Below, piece after piece: positions 1 through 11,392 of a stretch of 64,000 nt of DNA. The stretch lies in assembly GCA_036429605.1 (NCBI GenBank), contig JAVFKD010000015.1:705421-769420 (forward strand), in the 5' to 3' direction. The notes under the pieces were generated by a model. It was not told the DNA's origin, searched no databases, and saw nothing but the letters and a program-made list of their open reading frames with translations. The position numbers and the translations under genes are program-made. Position 1 is the stretch's first letter. Every line of letters begins with the position of its first letter. The DNA is from Cladobotryum mycophilum. Its lineage: Eukaryota; Ascomycota; Sordariomycetes; Hypocreales; Hypocreaceae.

Positions 1-152
1 GGGACCTGGTGGACCCTCTGACGGGCTACTGCGCCATCGGGATCGCGAGCGGGGGGTCGGGGCCGTATATCTTGGGGGACGTGTTTCTGCAGAATGTGCT
101 AGCTGTGTTTGATATAGGAGCTGCAGAGATGAGGTTTTATGCGAGGGATTGA
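1..152 (+). CDS. Pepsin-like aspartic protease, C-terminal fragment
   Basis: The frame beginning at base 3 is open to a TGA at 150-152 and gives about 49 residues. It contains the closing signature of A1-family aspartic proteases: a GPYILGDVFLQN block followed by VFDIG and a final AEMRFYARD strand, corresponding to the usual ILGD-x-FL-x(7)-FD of the C-terminal lobe. The two catalytic Asp motifs (DTG/DSG) would lie upstream, outside the window, so activity cannot be judged. The Cys in TGYC fits the C-lobe disulfide. Secretion, propeptide and anchoring cannot be assessed. An eqolisin or other peptidase is unlikely given the ILGD motif. Confidence 0.75.
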   Translation, partial: DLVDPLTGYCAIGIASGGSGPYILGDVFLQNVLAVFDIGAAEMRFYARD

Positions 153-3100
153 AGCGGCTCAGGATGGAGATGAAGATGAAAACGAAGACGTGAAGCTGTG
201 AAGCCGAGAGGGTGATTGAGTGACTGGGTGATTCGGGAGAAGTAATGATGCCAGTGGTGAGTAGGGATGTGAGGCAATCGAGAGATGGAAATCTGGTGAG
301 TGAGGAGGACATGAAGGAAGTTGTCACCGAGTACGAGATTAGTACTTGAGGCAGGTGGTCTACAGTCTTCCGATGTACACTCCAGATTTGCTGGAATTAA
401 TAATTAGCCCTTATTATTATTATTTAAAAGCAACAGATGAAAAAAACAAGCTCCATTAAAGCGTGAACATCATTTCCCTTTGTTGTTTGTTTGTTTATTG
501 GTGGATTCATGTAACTGCGGGTTTTTATGTATTTAGTTCCAGGTTGGTGGATGGACGATCAAAGAATGGGGGAAACGACTTGCATCGCGGATCATGTGGC
601 GATTTGATGTTGCTTATCAGGGTCTTTCCCCCTTTGTAGTGCTAATTGATACAAGTACCAGTGCTGATACAGAGGGCTGGAGGAGCTGGAGCCGTTCTGC
701 CTATCCCGTGTGTCTATCTGTATCCGTCAGTCTGTCCTTGTCTGCCCATTTACATCTGCCATTGTCAAACTTGCATACTTCAAACATTGCATTCTAAAAC
801 ATTTCGCTTCATCCTCTTTGAAATTGTTATTATTGTTTTTACTTTTTACTTTTATTTTATTTTATTTTTACTTACCAATCGGATTGTTATTTCCCTGACC
901 GTGGCTTTAAGAGAGTCCTGACATTTTCTCCTGAAATCACGCAACCAGACCCTTCGAAAAACTCATCCTCCCCTTACGCCCTTTTTCTCCCCGTCATCAT
1001 CGTCACCACTCACTCAGGGGGAAGAGAGAAAGTCGTTCAAAGAGCGAGACTTTTGACATCAGAACTCATCCAAGAAACCTTCATTATGAGAGGTGTTGCA
1101 TCTGGACCGCCGACACCTTCGGGTAGAGCACGAGCAAATACATGGAGTTTCAGCAATGTGAGTAAATAATGGCAGATCAAAGTTCCAAGTTGGAACATGT
1201 ATGCATATTTTCTTTTTCTTTTTCTATTTCTCTTCCTAGGAATGATTGTATTGCAATTATTCTCTGTGGCTATTTGAATTCAAGGAATCAAAGAAACAAA
1301 ACCAAAAAAAAAAGCTTCCCGTCAAGTGACGGAAAACCAACACATGCAAGACGCAAAATGCAGATGCAAATATAAATGCAGCAAGCAGGCAGGCAGCACA
1401 AGCATAAAAGCAGGGCGGTGAAGAAGCGAGTCCAACGAGAGAGAGAGAGAGAGAGAGAGTCAATCAAGTGTCTCGACCGCCCCCAAATGCGGATGCAAAG
1501 TAGAGGGCCCCCACTATCGTGAACCTTGTTGGTGGAGGTTGGAGACGAGAGAGAGGCCGAGGGAGAAGAAGCACAGGGAGTGCGAGAGAGACAGAGCTCA
1601 CAAAGGACGGCCAAATGGCAGAGAGAGTATCAAACAAATCTACAATGTCCTCTGAAGGGGCCCTACAGTTTGGGAGGCAAAAAGATCTTCAGGGATTCAT
1701 TTCTCATTGCAATTTCTTCAAGATTATCCCGTCTCAGACCATGAGGATGATACGAAATGAGGAACCGGTCTCATGATCGGATCGGACAGGGCCGGAACGG
1801 GAGGACGGTTCAGCGCAGCACAGCACAGCACAGCACAGCCCAAGCCAAGTCCAGTCCTTAGCAGCTAGGGGGGACGGACGGACATGGGAGGAGAGGGAGA
1901 CGAAGAAGAAAAAACTGTTCCTGCAGTGTCAGGCATTCAGGGTCTTGTCTGCATGCATGCAGGCAGGCAGGCAAGGCAGGCCAGTCAAAGTCACTCACTC
2001 AACCACCCCAGAGAAGAGACGAGAGAAATTGGATTCATGACCTACCAAAAGAAGGAATTCATGTTGGACAAAGGACAAGAGCACCAGTTTCCCATTACTC
2101 GACAAACTCGATAAAAATACTGGACAAATGAGAAATGGGACAAGCAGGCAATTTCATTACGATATGCTAGGTATGCTCTCTCATGCCATGCCATGCCATG
2201 CCATGCTATGCCGCGCCAGGCACCGTCATCAATTCCAAAGGTCATCTGATGGCGAAAATTCATCCAATTTCAAACTCTTTACACGAATCGGAACTCTTTG
2301 CCGGGACGATTCGGGACAGATTTTTGGGGGCTCCCAGTTGTGCAGTTGTGGAGTTTCGAATCAATCCAGTAAAAGGTCCCTGTTGGAGCTGCTGGAGCCC
2401 CCTACAGACAACTCAGGCTTAGACTCCAGGGCTCTAGGGGGGCTGTTAAGCGGGCGGGAGGGCTGCTATAGCCACCTGAGCGACTTGCTCCAGGGCTTGT
2501 CTCCCGTCCACGTCCCATTTTTGGGGGCTACAGCAGCCCTGCCAGCGTCAGTGCCAGTACCAGCCAGCCAGGGCCCGCCAGTCCACCGCCTCGTTTTGTT
2601 CACCCCCACAAATTACAGTCCTCGGCACAAGGGAGCCCAGCCCTGGATTGGAGGGATGACAAAGAGCACATTACCGCTATGGGGTTAATAGTACAAGCCA
2701 ACCAACCAACCAACCTATCCAATACGACAACGACAACGACGACGATATTTGGTCACACGATACCTTTTGCTTTCAATAATTGAGGGCCTGAAACACCTGA
2801 AAAGGGAAGCCTGAAAGTACCATTAATGGATTGAGAATCCAATGGAGAACGGAGAATGGAGAAATAATGCGGGGGTGCGCTAAAGAAACGAGGTTCTGGC
2901 CCAGCATAACCTACTCGTACCAAGTACCTGGTGTTGTTGCACTTTTGCCTCCCTCCCTCCATCCATCCATTCATCCATCCATCTATACATACCTTGCACC
3001 ATCTGTCGTCACTGTTTTATTACAGTCAGTACCTACCTTGTTGATCTGACCCAACCCGACCCTTTTACTGTTGCACAAATTGCTAAGCAAAAAGCGCTGG

Positions 3101-4086
3101 AGAGGAAACCGTGAATTGTCATTGTCATTATCATTGGCATTGGCATTAGCATTGGGAATTGGCAGCTGCTCATTAGCTTCCTTCCTTCCTTGCTTGTACC
3201 TCTTTTTTTATGACACGGTGCACTTTTTCGCATCACACGACCAACCTCGACTGAGCCTCTGCCTCTTCTTTCCTTCTCCCTGCCTCCTCGTCCTGGTCCT
3301 CCTCCTTTACTCTGCTCTGCTCTCTATACACTGTATCCTAGAACTTGGAGACGCCATTTTTCTTCTTCCAAGATTCCTACTCTTCTCTTCATCCCTTTAT
3401 TTCTCTTCTCTCTTCTCCTCTACTTGAATTGAGGGACTTGAGTGTTCTCATCAGACCATATACTATACGCAATCGTCTTCCCTCGAGACGGTAACAAACA
3501 ATTGCATCATCTCGAGCACAACATACACCCAAAATCTTATCCAGCAAGACTGTGCAGGTGCTGCTGCCTCTACTGCTAAGCTTCAGCGCCCTAATAAGCT
3601 CATCATCTCCACTGTATTTATACTCTCCCGTCCACTATTACAGTGACAGACATATAGTGGACAGTGGACAGTGGACAGTGGACGGCGAATAGTGCATAGT
3701 GGCCCTCGGTTCCTCGGCCAGGTGCCACTTTGACTGCCGTCGACCAGTGACAGCCTTCCCAATTACCACTGGAACCTGGACCTACTCACTAAAGCTTGGC
3801 CTGGGGGGTCTCATGGATGTCTCATTTACACACACTCACACACTGACTTATTCACACCCTGTCACTCAAACTCACTCACACACACTTCCTCTCTCTCTCT
3901 CTTTCTCTCACTCTCACTCTCACTCTCGTCACTACAATTCATAAAACCTTCTTTTGCTCCCCTTCTCCTCTTGCTCCTCTTCTTCTTCTCTCCTCTCTCT
4001 CCTTTCCTAAGTAATTGATTCATCCCTTGAACCGGTCATCCCCCGCCCACTCACTCACGTCCTCTCATCCTTCTTTGAGTCTTAAA

Positions 4087-4117
<31 letters not shown>

Positions 4118-4338
4118 TCTCTCTCCTCCCAACTTATTTCATCCGTCTTTCTCGACTCTTCCCTCGACACAACTCCCCCTTCATATGTTCCAGCTGCTGC
4201 GCCGAATGCCTCTTCTATCACACCCAAAACACTACATTAGCTTAGTTCAACTTCGCCACCACTTCCAATCTCTACCATAACCATCACAGCGGCACCTTCG
4301 GCAGCAAATACCGCCAATATCAGATTCAACACTTAGAA
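153..4338. other. 4.2 kb intergenic region rich in simple repeats
   Basis: I see no credible coding sequence here: the open frames are short, low-complexity and lack codon structure. The region holds many short tandem repeats, including GA at 1437-1459, CAGCA units near 1814-1838, GCAG/GCATG units near 1950-1982, CATGC units at 2182-2206, CAACC at about 2699-2716, GTGGACA units at about 3657-3684 and CT at 4087-4112. The last kilobase is pyrimidine-rich, as is usual for promoters and 5' leaders of highly expressed fungal genes, and probably serves the phosphofructo-2-kinase gene. Confidence 0.6.
4087..4112. repeat. CT microsatellite in the leader of the phosphofructo-2-kinase gene
   Basis: About 13 perfect CT units are followed by imperfect CT-rich sequence to about 4130. 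The tract lies 210-250 bases upstream of the start codon of the following gene. CT tracts are common near fungal transcription starts, so a promoter-element role is an inference only. Confidence 0.85.
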
Positions 4339-5885
4339 ATGCCGTCCAAAACTAACAATGGCGTGGGTGTCCAGGTCGAGGACACAAAGATTTGCGTTGT
4401 CATGGTTGGTCTTCCTGCAAGAGGAAAGAGTTACATTGCACAATTAGGTGAGTGAATGAATCTCCCTAAATGTCCTCCGGAGTCTTGCCCTGGCATCCGT
4501 ACGCCCGACGGCCTTCCAAGTATATATCTGCTAACATGGAGACTCTTACTACGTATTATAGCACAGCGCTACTTACAATGGCTTTCTATTCCCTCGGCAA
4601 CCTTCAATGTCGGCAACTATCGGCGTAACGATGCGCCACAACCAAAGGCTGATTTCTTTGATTTCAACAACGCCGAGGGTGAGCGGAAGCGCCGCGCCGC
4701 TGCCGAAGCCGCCGTTGCGGACATGCTCGCCTGGTTCCGCAAGGGTGGTGTAGTCGGCATTCTCGATGCCACCAATTCCACCAAAGACCGCCGCAAATGG
4801 GTCATGGACACTTGCACCGCTCATGGCATCGAAGTCTTATTCGTTGAGAGCAAATGCGATGATGAGGAGACCATCATGGCCAACATCCGCGACGTCAAGG
4901 CTACCAGCCCCGACTACAAGGGCCAAGACCCAGAGGCCGCAGCCCAAGACTTTCTCAATCGAATCCAGCACTACGAAAAGGTCTACAAGAGTATTGACGT
5001 CGACGGTGATGAAAACCAATACACCTACCTCAAGCTCATGAATGTTGGCAAGCAAGTCATCATTAACCGCATCCAAGACTATTTGCAGAGTCGCATTGTC
5101 TACTACCTTATGAATTTGCACATCAGGCCGCGCTCTGTCTGGTTGTCAAGAGTAAGTTTGTCGGCATTGGAGAAGAAGGAATAGATTTCTAATGGATTGC
5201 AGCATGGAGAATCAATGTACAACTTGGATGGCCGGATAGGTGGAGATGCCCTCCTTTCACAGCGAGGTGAGCTGTACGCAAGGAAGCTTCCCGATTTGGT
5301 GCGGGAATCAGTAGGAGTATGAAACAATCTCTTCACCACCCCTACTCAAGCTCTAACATGTTCTAGGATGACCGTCCGTTGACTGTCTGGACATCGACTT
5401 TGAAACGAACCATTGCCACGTCTCGTTTCCTCCCGCTGCACTATAACCAGCTTCAGTGGAAGGCACTGGACGAGCTTGATGCCGGTGTGTGCGATGGCCT
5501 TACTTACCAAGAAATCAAAGACCGCTTCCCCGAGGACTTTGCGGCACGCGACGAGGACAAGTACAACTACCGATACCGCGGTGGCGAGTCGTATCGTGAC
5601 GTGGTGATCCGTTTGGAGCCCATCATAATGGAACTGGAACGTAGTGAGGACATTCTCATTGTGACCCACCAGGCGGTGCTGCGTTGCATTTACGCATACT
5701 TTATGAAGAAGGACCAATCAAAGAGCCCGTGGATGAATGTGCCCTTGCACACACTCATCAAACTTACACCTAGAGCCTATGGAACGGAAGAGATTCGCTA
5801 CGAGGCAAATATTCCGGCAGTAAGCACCTGGCGAGGCAAAGGAAGCACAGCCAAGCATGAGAATCCGGCTGGTGAAACCATTTAG
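4339..5885 (+). CDS. 6-phosphofructo-2-kinase/fructose-2,6-bisphosphatase
   Basis: This bifunctional cytosolic enzyme makes and degrades fructose-2,6-bisphosphate, the main allosteric switch between glycolysis and gluconeogenesis. Four exons: 4339-4447, 4562-5151, 5203-5310 and 5367-5885, giving 441 residues. All junctions are GT-AG and keep frame. The kinase half starts at once with the P-loop GLPARGKSYIA (about residues 24-34), then FNVGNYRR, and ATNSTKDRR. The phosphatase half has the phosphohistidine motif RHGES, created exactly at the exon 2/3 junction, the second histidine in IVTHQAVLRC, and GVCDGLTYQEI where the mammalian enzyme has Glu (the Asp looks like the normal fungal form). Both activities therefore look intact, unlike yeast Pfk26, whose phosphatase domain lacks the histidine. 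There is no long N-terminal regulatory extension. The start is the first ATG before the P-loop. Confidence 0.93.
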
Positions 5886-6534
5886 GGGGTGTTGGCGATG
5901 TACGACATGCGGAGGACGTGATGGAAATCATTTTGCATCTTTTCAAGCATGTCTCGCTGCGGAGAATCACGGACACGGTTTCGAGAGAAAACAAGATAAA
6001 ATGAGGATAAACGGACTGTTTGTTGTACACCGGGATGAAAATCGATCAAGCATGACGGGGGCAAGCATGGATAGATTGGGTGCCATGAGCACTGGTAACT
6101 TGTACGGTCTACGTGGGTCGGAAATGCAATCTCATCACGCTGCAAGCATTGGTGCTTGCTTGTTAAATACAATATTATTTGCCATGATTAATATTCGGGG
6201 TTTTGTGGTGACGAAGGGAAGGGGTTAAGATGCGTTTGTGTATCTAGTATCGTGAATCACAATGTTTCATATACTGATTTTCGGTCATGCCCAGCACAAG
6301 CGATGTTATGATGACGATGATAAAAGTCTACCGTCGTTCTTTCAACATTTATAAACATGTTGCCCTTTTCATTTCTCCTCCCATCCCCCTCCCCTCCCTC
6401 TCTAGGGGTTTCCTTTTATATCCAAATAAAAGACTTTGAATTAATATTGATCAAGTTCCTTTTTACTGCACCCCGTTTTGTTGACGGGGCCATCTTAATC
6501 ACCTTTATATACTACATACAACCATAGTACCGCC
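5886..6534. other. 3' UTR of the phosphofructo-2-kinase gene and promoter of the next gene
   Basis: About 650 bases with no convincing coding sequence. AT-rich stretches such as AATAAAAG near 6425 could be part of a polyadenylation region. A short pyrimidine-rich segment lies around 6370-6420. Confidence 0.5.
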
Positions 6535-7409
6535 ATGTCGTTTATCTTTCAGCCGCCCATCTTTGCTGTCCAACGGCAACAGCTACAGCCTTTGTGTTAT
6601 ATCCAGGGCGCGTTCGTGCCTGTCGGTTATGTGGTCTATCCGCCTACGACATATGTATTCGCACCTAGCGTTGTAACCTTTTCCGTGGTTATCCCCCAGC
6701 AACAACAATTACAGTTACATCAACTACAACCGCCATCATTCCTCCTAACCGCTCCTCCTCCGCTACCATCAGCAGCAGCATCAGCAGCAGCAGCAGTCCG
6801 TCCACCCAAGCTCAGTCTCCGGGTCATATTCTTCCACAACGCCGAATCTAACAATAGTAGTTTGGCCATACGCCTACACGCCACAGACGCCCTCTACGCT
6901 TCAGCACCGGGTTCTAGGCAAGCCCTCCTATCTGACCTCCTCATCTGGGCAGGACAGCACAACTTGCTGCCCGTCGCTCACGCGGGGGGCGGATCAACCC
7001 CTCGAAAGCAAAGCTAGTGATTCTGCCACCTAGAGGGGAGGAGGGGGAGGGGGATGATAGAAACGGGGATAAGAAAGGGGGTTCTTTGGGGTTGGAGATT
7101 GTGGCCGGGGTAGGGGCTGTGATTCCGGGGGATTGCGTCCGGGTGCTGGGGTTGGATGCCATGGAGGAGGAGGAGGAGGGTGTGTTGATGCAGGTGTGGG
7201 AAGAAGTCAGGGCGAACGGGTACAGTGCGTTTCTGGTGGTGGACATGAACCCGGATCAACCAGCACAAGACCCAACAGCAGATCCAGTTGCAGATCCAGC
7301 TGCAGATCCGGATCCCAATGGGGAAGACACAAATCGAGATCCAAACCAAGACCCAGCCGGAGGAGACACAGATCCTGACCCAACCCCTGATCCGAATGCT
7401 TCCTCATAG
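6535..7409 (+). CDS. Hypothetical low-complexity protein, frame broken at a G6 run
   Basis: I do not recognise a family. The first frame, from ATG 6535, gives a Pro/Gln/Ala/Val-rich N-terminus (PQQQQLQLHQLQ, poly-Ala near residue 80) and stops at 7015-7017. A second frame, open from 6931 or earlier to a TAG at 7407-7409, gives a more folded-looking stretch (LEIVAGVGAVIPGDCVRVLG, then WEEVRANGYSAFLVVDM) followed by an acidic tail of repeated DP units (ADPVADPAADPDP, DPNQDPAGGD). One extra G in the run at 6984-6989 joins the two into a single 291-residue frame (876 nt), the same defect seen in five other genes here. A true second gene or a decayed gene is possible. No signal peptide or membrane segment is evident. 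Confidence 0.5.
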
Positions 7410-8590
7410 ATCTACAACCAAACAGACACCATCATCGTCATCACCAAATCAAGTCAAGTCAGGTCAAGTCAGGGTAACAAGGGCACAGTAACATAATATC
7501 ATGGTATCCTCTTTGCAAAACAAACAATCAAATACGCAAAGTCCAAAAAGAACCACTATGTGCATCCATCCTATCCCATCCTCTCCAAGCCCCACTAGCC
7601 CCCTCGCTTCTTTGATCCAAATCCCAAACATATATCAATACTAAGTAGAAAAGGCATGTCAACAACGAAAAACAAACAAGGCAGGCAGAATTCAAAGCAA
7701 CAACAAAGACACTAAGAATTATCCACGCCTCCGGAGCACCAGTTTCCTTAGACACCCCCCAATGAGCCTCCCCTCTCCTTTTAGACCGTTCCCCCTTTTT
7801 CTCAAGAAAGTTCACACCAGCTTTCTTGTAGAATCCAAACCGATTCACTTCGAAAAAGGGACAGGAGCTCCAAACGCTTTGAATGCCAATCACCCACTTC
7901 TCAAAGAACGACGCTGCAGGGGATCAATGAATAAAACGAGTCAACACCGGGCCATAAAGCCAAGCCGCCGCCTCGCAAAAAAAGAAGATGACCAAATTTT
8001 GTTTATCGTACACGAGTAAACTCCGTTACCCAAATTATCGAAGAGCCCTGCCCTCCACCAATTCGTGTGCAACTTTCTAAAAAAGTGTTTCCCTCTCCAC
8101 CCTTCGTTGTTGTTGCACGCAGCTGCAGCAAGCAGAAAGAACCCAAAATGACAAATAAACGCCACATCTCTTTGGGGGGCGTCTACTCTGTTGTATCGTA
8201 GTGGGTGCGTGATATATGCCGGACGACAGTGAAATGTGTACATACCCGGACATGTCGTGACGAGACAGGGCTTCCCAAGCAGCGTCTTGCAACAGATCTC
8301 ATCAACATCCCAATGTGAAGCCAAGGTAGGACACTTGGAAGACTGAGCTTCAACCAACTATTCGACGCAGCATAAAGGTCAGCTGAACCGGCCCCCACTC
8401 GTAAAACTTTTTTCCAAAACATCCAATATCAAGAGAGAAAACGCAACCCAAAAGAAGAAAAGAAATAATAAAAAAAAATTCATAAGACGCCACCATGCTA
8501 CATGATGATTAAGACATGAAAAAGGCGTTAATATATGGAGACATCCCCGCGGTAAAAAAAAAAATTATAGCTCAAGGGAAACATGACGCT
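7410..8590. other. Intergenic region between two converging genes
   Basis: This 1.2 kb lies between the 3' end of the hypothetical gene and the 3' end of ptaB on the opposite strand. It contains A-rich runs (for example 8467-8480 and 8556-8565) that could be polyadenylation regions of either gene. I see no credible coding sequence, tRNA or repeat family. Confidence 0.5.
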
Positions 8591-10178
8591 TTAGGATGGG
8601 TTGCCCTTATGCCGCTTGGCAATCCTAGGTGTAGGAGGCTTGTTCCCTCTCTGGATGCCGTTGACTTGCCCGCCAGGAGCCGGTGTGCCTGCTCCAGAGA
8701 CGTCCTCTTCGGTCTTGACTGTAGAGGGTCTTCTGCGTTTGTTTGATGATGCTGGTGATGTGTTGGCACTTGGTCCGCTCGAACTGGTTCCTTGTTGACT
8801 CGGTTGAAGTTGCATACCTGGTGCTTGCATGTGACCAGCTGCTGGGCTACCCATATGTGGAGATCCTGGCAAATTCATGTGTGCCGCCGCAGGGCTTGCT
8901 CCCATTGGAAATTGACCGAAACTCGGCGTCCTAGGTCCTTGCATGGGTTGTCCGTTCATGACTGGCGTGGCGCCCCCGATCTGTGTAGAGACGTATTGTT
9001 CCAACGCACCATAGGGGCTCATTCCTGGATTCGAGTGATAGAAACCAAACAGTGGGTTCATCTGACCCATGACCTCCACAATCTTTAACCGGTTAGTTAG
9101 TACTCCAAGCATTTCAGTCATTTTAATGCCGACTAATGCATACCTCTAGAAACTGATGTACCGCTTCCGTGACACCTTTGCTGTTAACAGCGGAGTCTGG
9201 GAGATCAGCCAAGACCTCCGGGGGCTCCTTTTGTGGTGATTTGAGCTGACGAGCCTTTCCTTTCTTCGACATTTCGGGCGACTGCTTGCTATCTACCGAA
9301 TTGGCCTTGTGCCACTCCTTTATCCACAGGTGAGCTGGCTTTGCCGCCTCGAGTACTTGTTTACGTGAAATGTACTCCTCGTGCTTCGTTGTGACGAACT
9401 CAAAGATCTCAATTTTCTGCTCGGCATCAAATTGGGCACGTAATGTGCCGGTAGCGACAAGCTAATAACAACCAATTAGTACTGCTCAGATTAGGCCGTG
9501 TTCAACACCTACATGTGACCCAGTTTCAAACCAGTATACGAAGCTGGCCTTTGAATTATCCAGACAGTAACAGTCCCCTGGCAGAAGCCTATCTGTCGTG
9601 CTGTGATCGAGAACTAGCTGCATGCTCTTTACGCCGCTGGTGAAATGCGTATGGAAGTAACGAGCAATGGCTGGAAACGAAATCTCGTATTGCTTGTCTG
9701 TAGTGTCTTCCGCATCACTGCTAATATGTAACGAATGTCGGAACACGCCATGTGGCGAGGAGAAGAATCTTGCCGCAAAAATGTTCCAGTAGCTCATATC
9801 GTCTTTCCGGGCGGCTCCCTATAATCATATTAGATGGAATTTGACAGCACAACAGTACAGCAGGGTTGCTTACGGCAAAGCCACTTAATCGCTCACCAAA
9901 CTGCATGAGTTTCGTCATGCACAGCGAACGTATGTGGTCTCTTCGGTGCTGATGTTGCATCATGGTATTCGCCATGAGCTGCTGTGTTGCGGCAGCAGTC
10001 ATTTGAGGTTGGATTTGAGGTTGAGCTTGCTGGGCCTGAGGTTGAGGCTGGCCTTGCGGCATCTGGTTCGGCTGAACGGGAGTAGGCGCGGGGGTTTGGG
10101 AGGGTGTCTGTTGCCCTGCAGGGGCAGGAGTACCAGCCTGTGACGTTTGCTGTGGTGTCTGTTGTGACTGCGGGCCCG

Positions 10179-10215
<37 letters not shown>

Positions 10216-10277
10216 CTGCTGCTGTTGTTGAGCTTGTTGTTGAGCTTGCTGCTGTTGCTGCTGCTGTTGAGCTTGCT

Positions 10278-10320
<43 letters not shown>

Positions 10321-11392
10321 TTGCTGAGCCTGCTGTTGAGCCTGTTGCTGTTGCTGCTGAGCCTGCTGCTGCTGCTGTTGTTGTTGCTGTTGTTGTTGCT
10401 GCTGCTGCTGAGCTTGCTGTTGAGGCTGTCCTTGTGGCTGTTGGCCTGGTTGCTGTTGACCTCCCATGGGAGTTTGAGCCCCGGCGGCCATGGGGTTTTG
10501 CTGCTGCATGTTGGGCATTCCTTGAGCACCCATTTGCATGTGCTGACCTGGATTGTGACCGCCAGGCATCTGCTGGCCATGCGCTGCCTGTTGCTGTGCT
10601 TGCTGTTGTGCCTGTTGCTGTGCCTGTTGAGCTTGCGCCTGAGCTGCTTGCTGCTGAGCTTGTTGGGCTTGAACCGCCTGCTGTTGCTGTTGCTGTGCCT
10701 GCTGCTGTTGTTGGAGTGCCATCTGTTGTGCCATGATCGCCTGAGGGTTATGAGTCTGCATCATGGTCAGTCAATACACTACATCGCTTCAAGAGACGGT
10801 TAACTGACCCCCGGAAATCTCCCAGCAGCTCTTAGCTGGTGGATCTGTTGTGGTGTAAGCTGGGCGGCCATGGGCATGTTCATAGGCATCCCGTTGACAC
10901 CCTGCATGTTGGTCTGAAAAGCCTGCTGGGCCATCAATGCTTGCCGCTGCTGTTGCTGCTGGTGAAGGATCTGCTGTTGTCGCATAGCAGCCATTGCACT
11001 CGGGTTGTTGAGGTTGTTGACGGCGTTGACTGCAAAAAAAAAAGCGTTAGTCGCAAGATGGGGATTTGTTATTCTTCATTTGGATTTCACGTACATTGCA
11101 GATGCTGTTGCTGTTGAAACATCTGCTGCTGAGCAGGACTCATGTGTTGCAAAGCATGGGCGTTGTGGTTCGCCCCCGGGGGCATCCCGCCCATCAAGGC
11201 AGGATTGACCTGCGGCCCTGGGCCAGATACAGCCATATGGCCGCCAGCAAACTGATGAGGCATACCACCGCCCGGCACACCTTGCTGGCCCGCGTTAGGG
11301 GGCATTCCCTGAGCCATAGGATGGCCTGTGACTGGATGCCCCATTGCACCAGGGTGCCCCGTGAAATTGGGGTTTATACTAGTAGCCATCAT
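8591..11392 (-). CDS. ptaB: PtaB-type LIM-domain-binding transcriptional cofactor
   Basis: Six exons read from the minus strand: 11392-11095, 11029-10809, 10755-9874, 9818-9513, 9461-9144 and 9082-8591. They give 838 residues with introns of 51-65 nt. The second intron uses a GTCAGT donor and the last an unusual AAG acceptor. The N-terminus is Gly/Met/Pro-rich and is followed by about 200 residues of CAG/CAA-coded polyglutamine. The LIM-binding domain (about residues 440-690) is recognisable from RRDHIRSLCMTKLMQFGERL, the FRHSLHIS region, SMQLVLDHSTTDRLLPGDCY, and FYHSNPGMSPYGALEQYV. The tail carries basic nuclear-localisation-like KRRRPS and AKRHKG. In Aspergillus PtaB partners SomA (Flo8-like) downstream of PKA in adhesion, conidiation and virulence; yeast Mfg1 is related. 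The start is one of two adjacent ATGs (11392 or 11389). Confidence 0.88.
10179..10428 (-). repeat. CAG/CAA polyglutamine tract inside ptaB
   Basis: On the coding strand this is an almost unbroken run of CAG and CAA codons interrupted by single Ala codons. A second Q/A-rich block lies at about 10590-10720. The opposite strand therefore shows long false open frames of Leu or Ala. Pure CAG runs (up to nine units near 10300) are mutable, so length should vary between strains. Confidence 0.9.

Noticed and set aside
10104..10803. Long + strand open frames of poly-Leu or poly-Ala
   Set aside because: They are the antisense and frame shadows of the CAG/CAA polyglutamine tract of ptaB, whose intron-exon structure and LIM-binding domain on the minus strand are clear.
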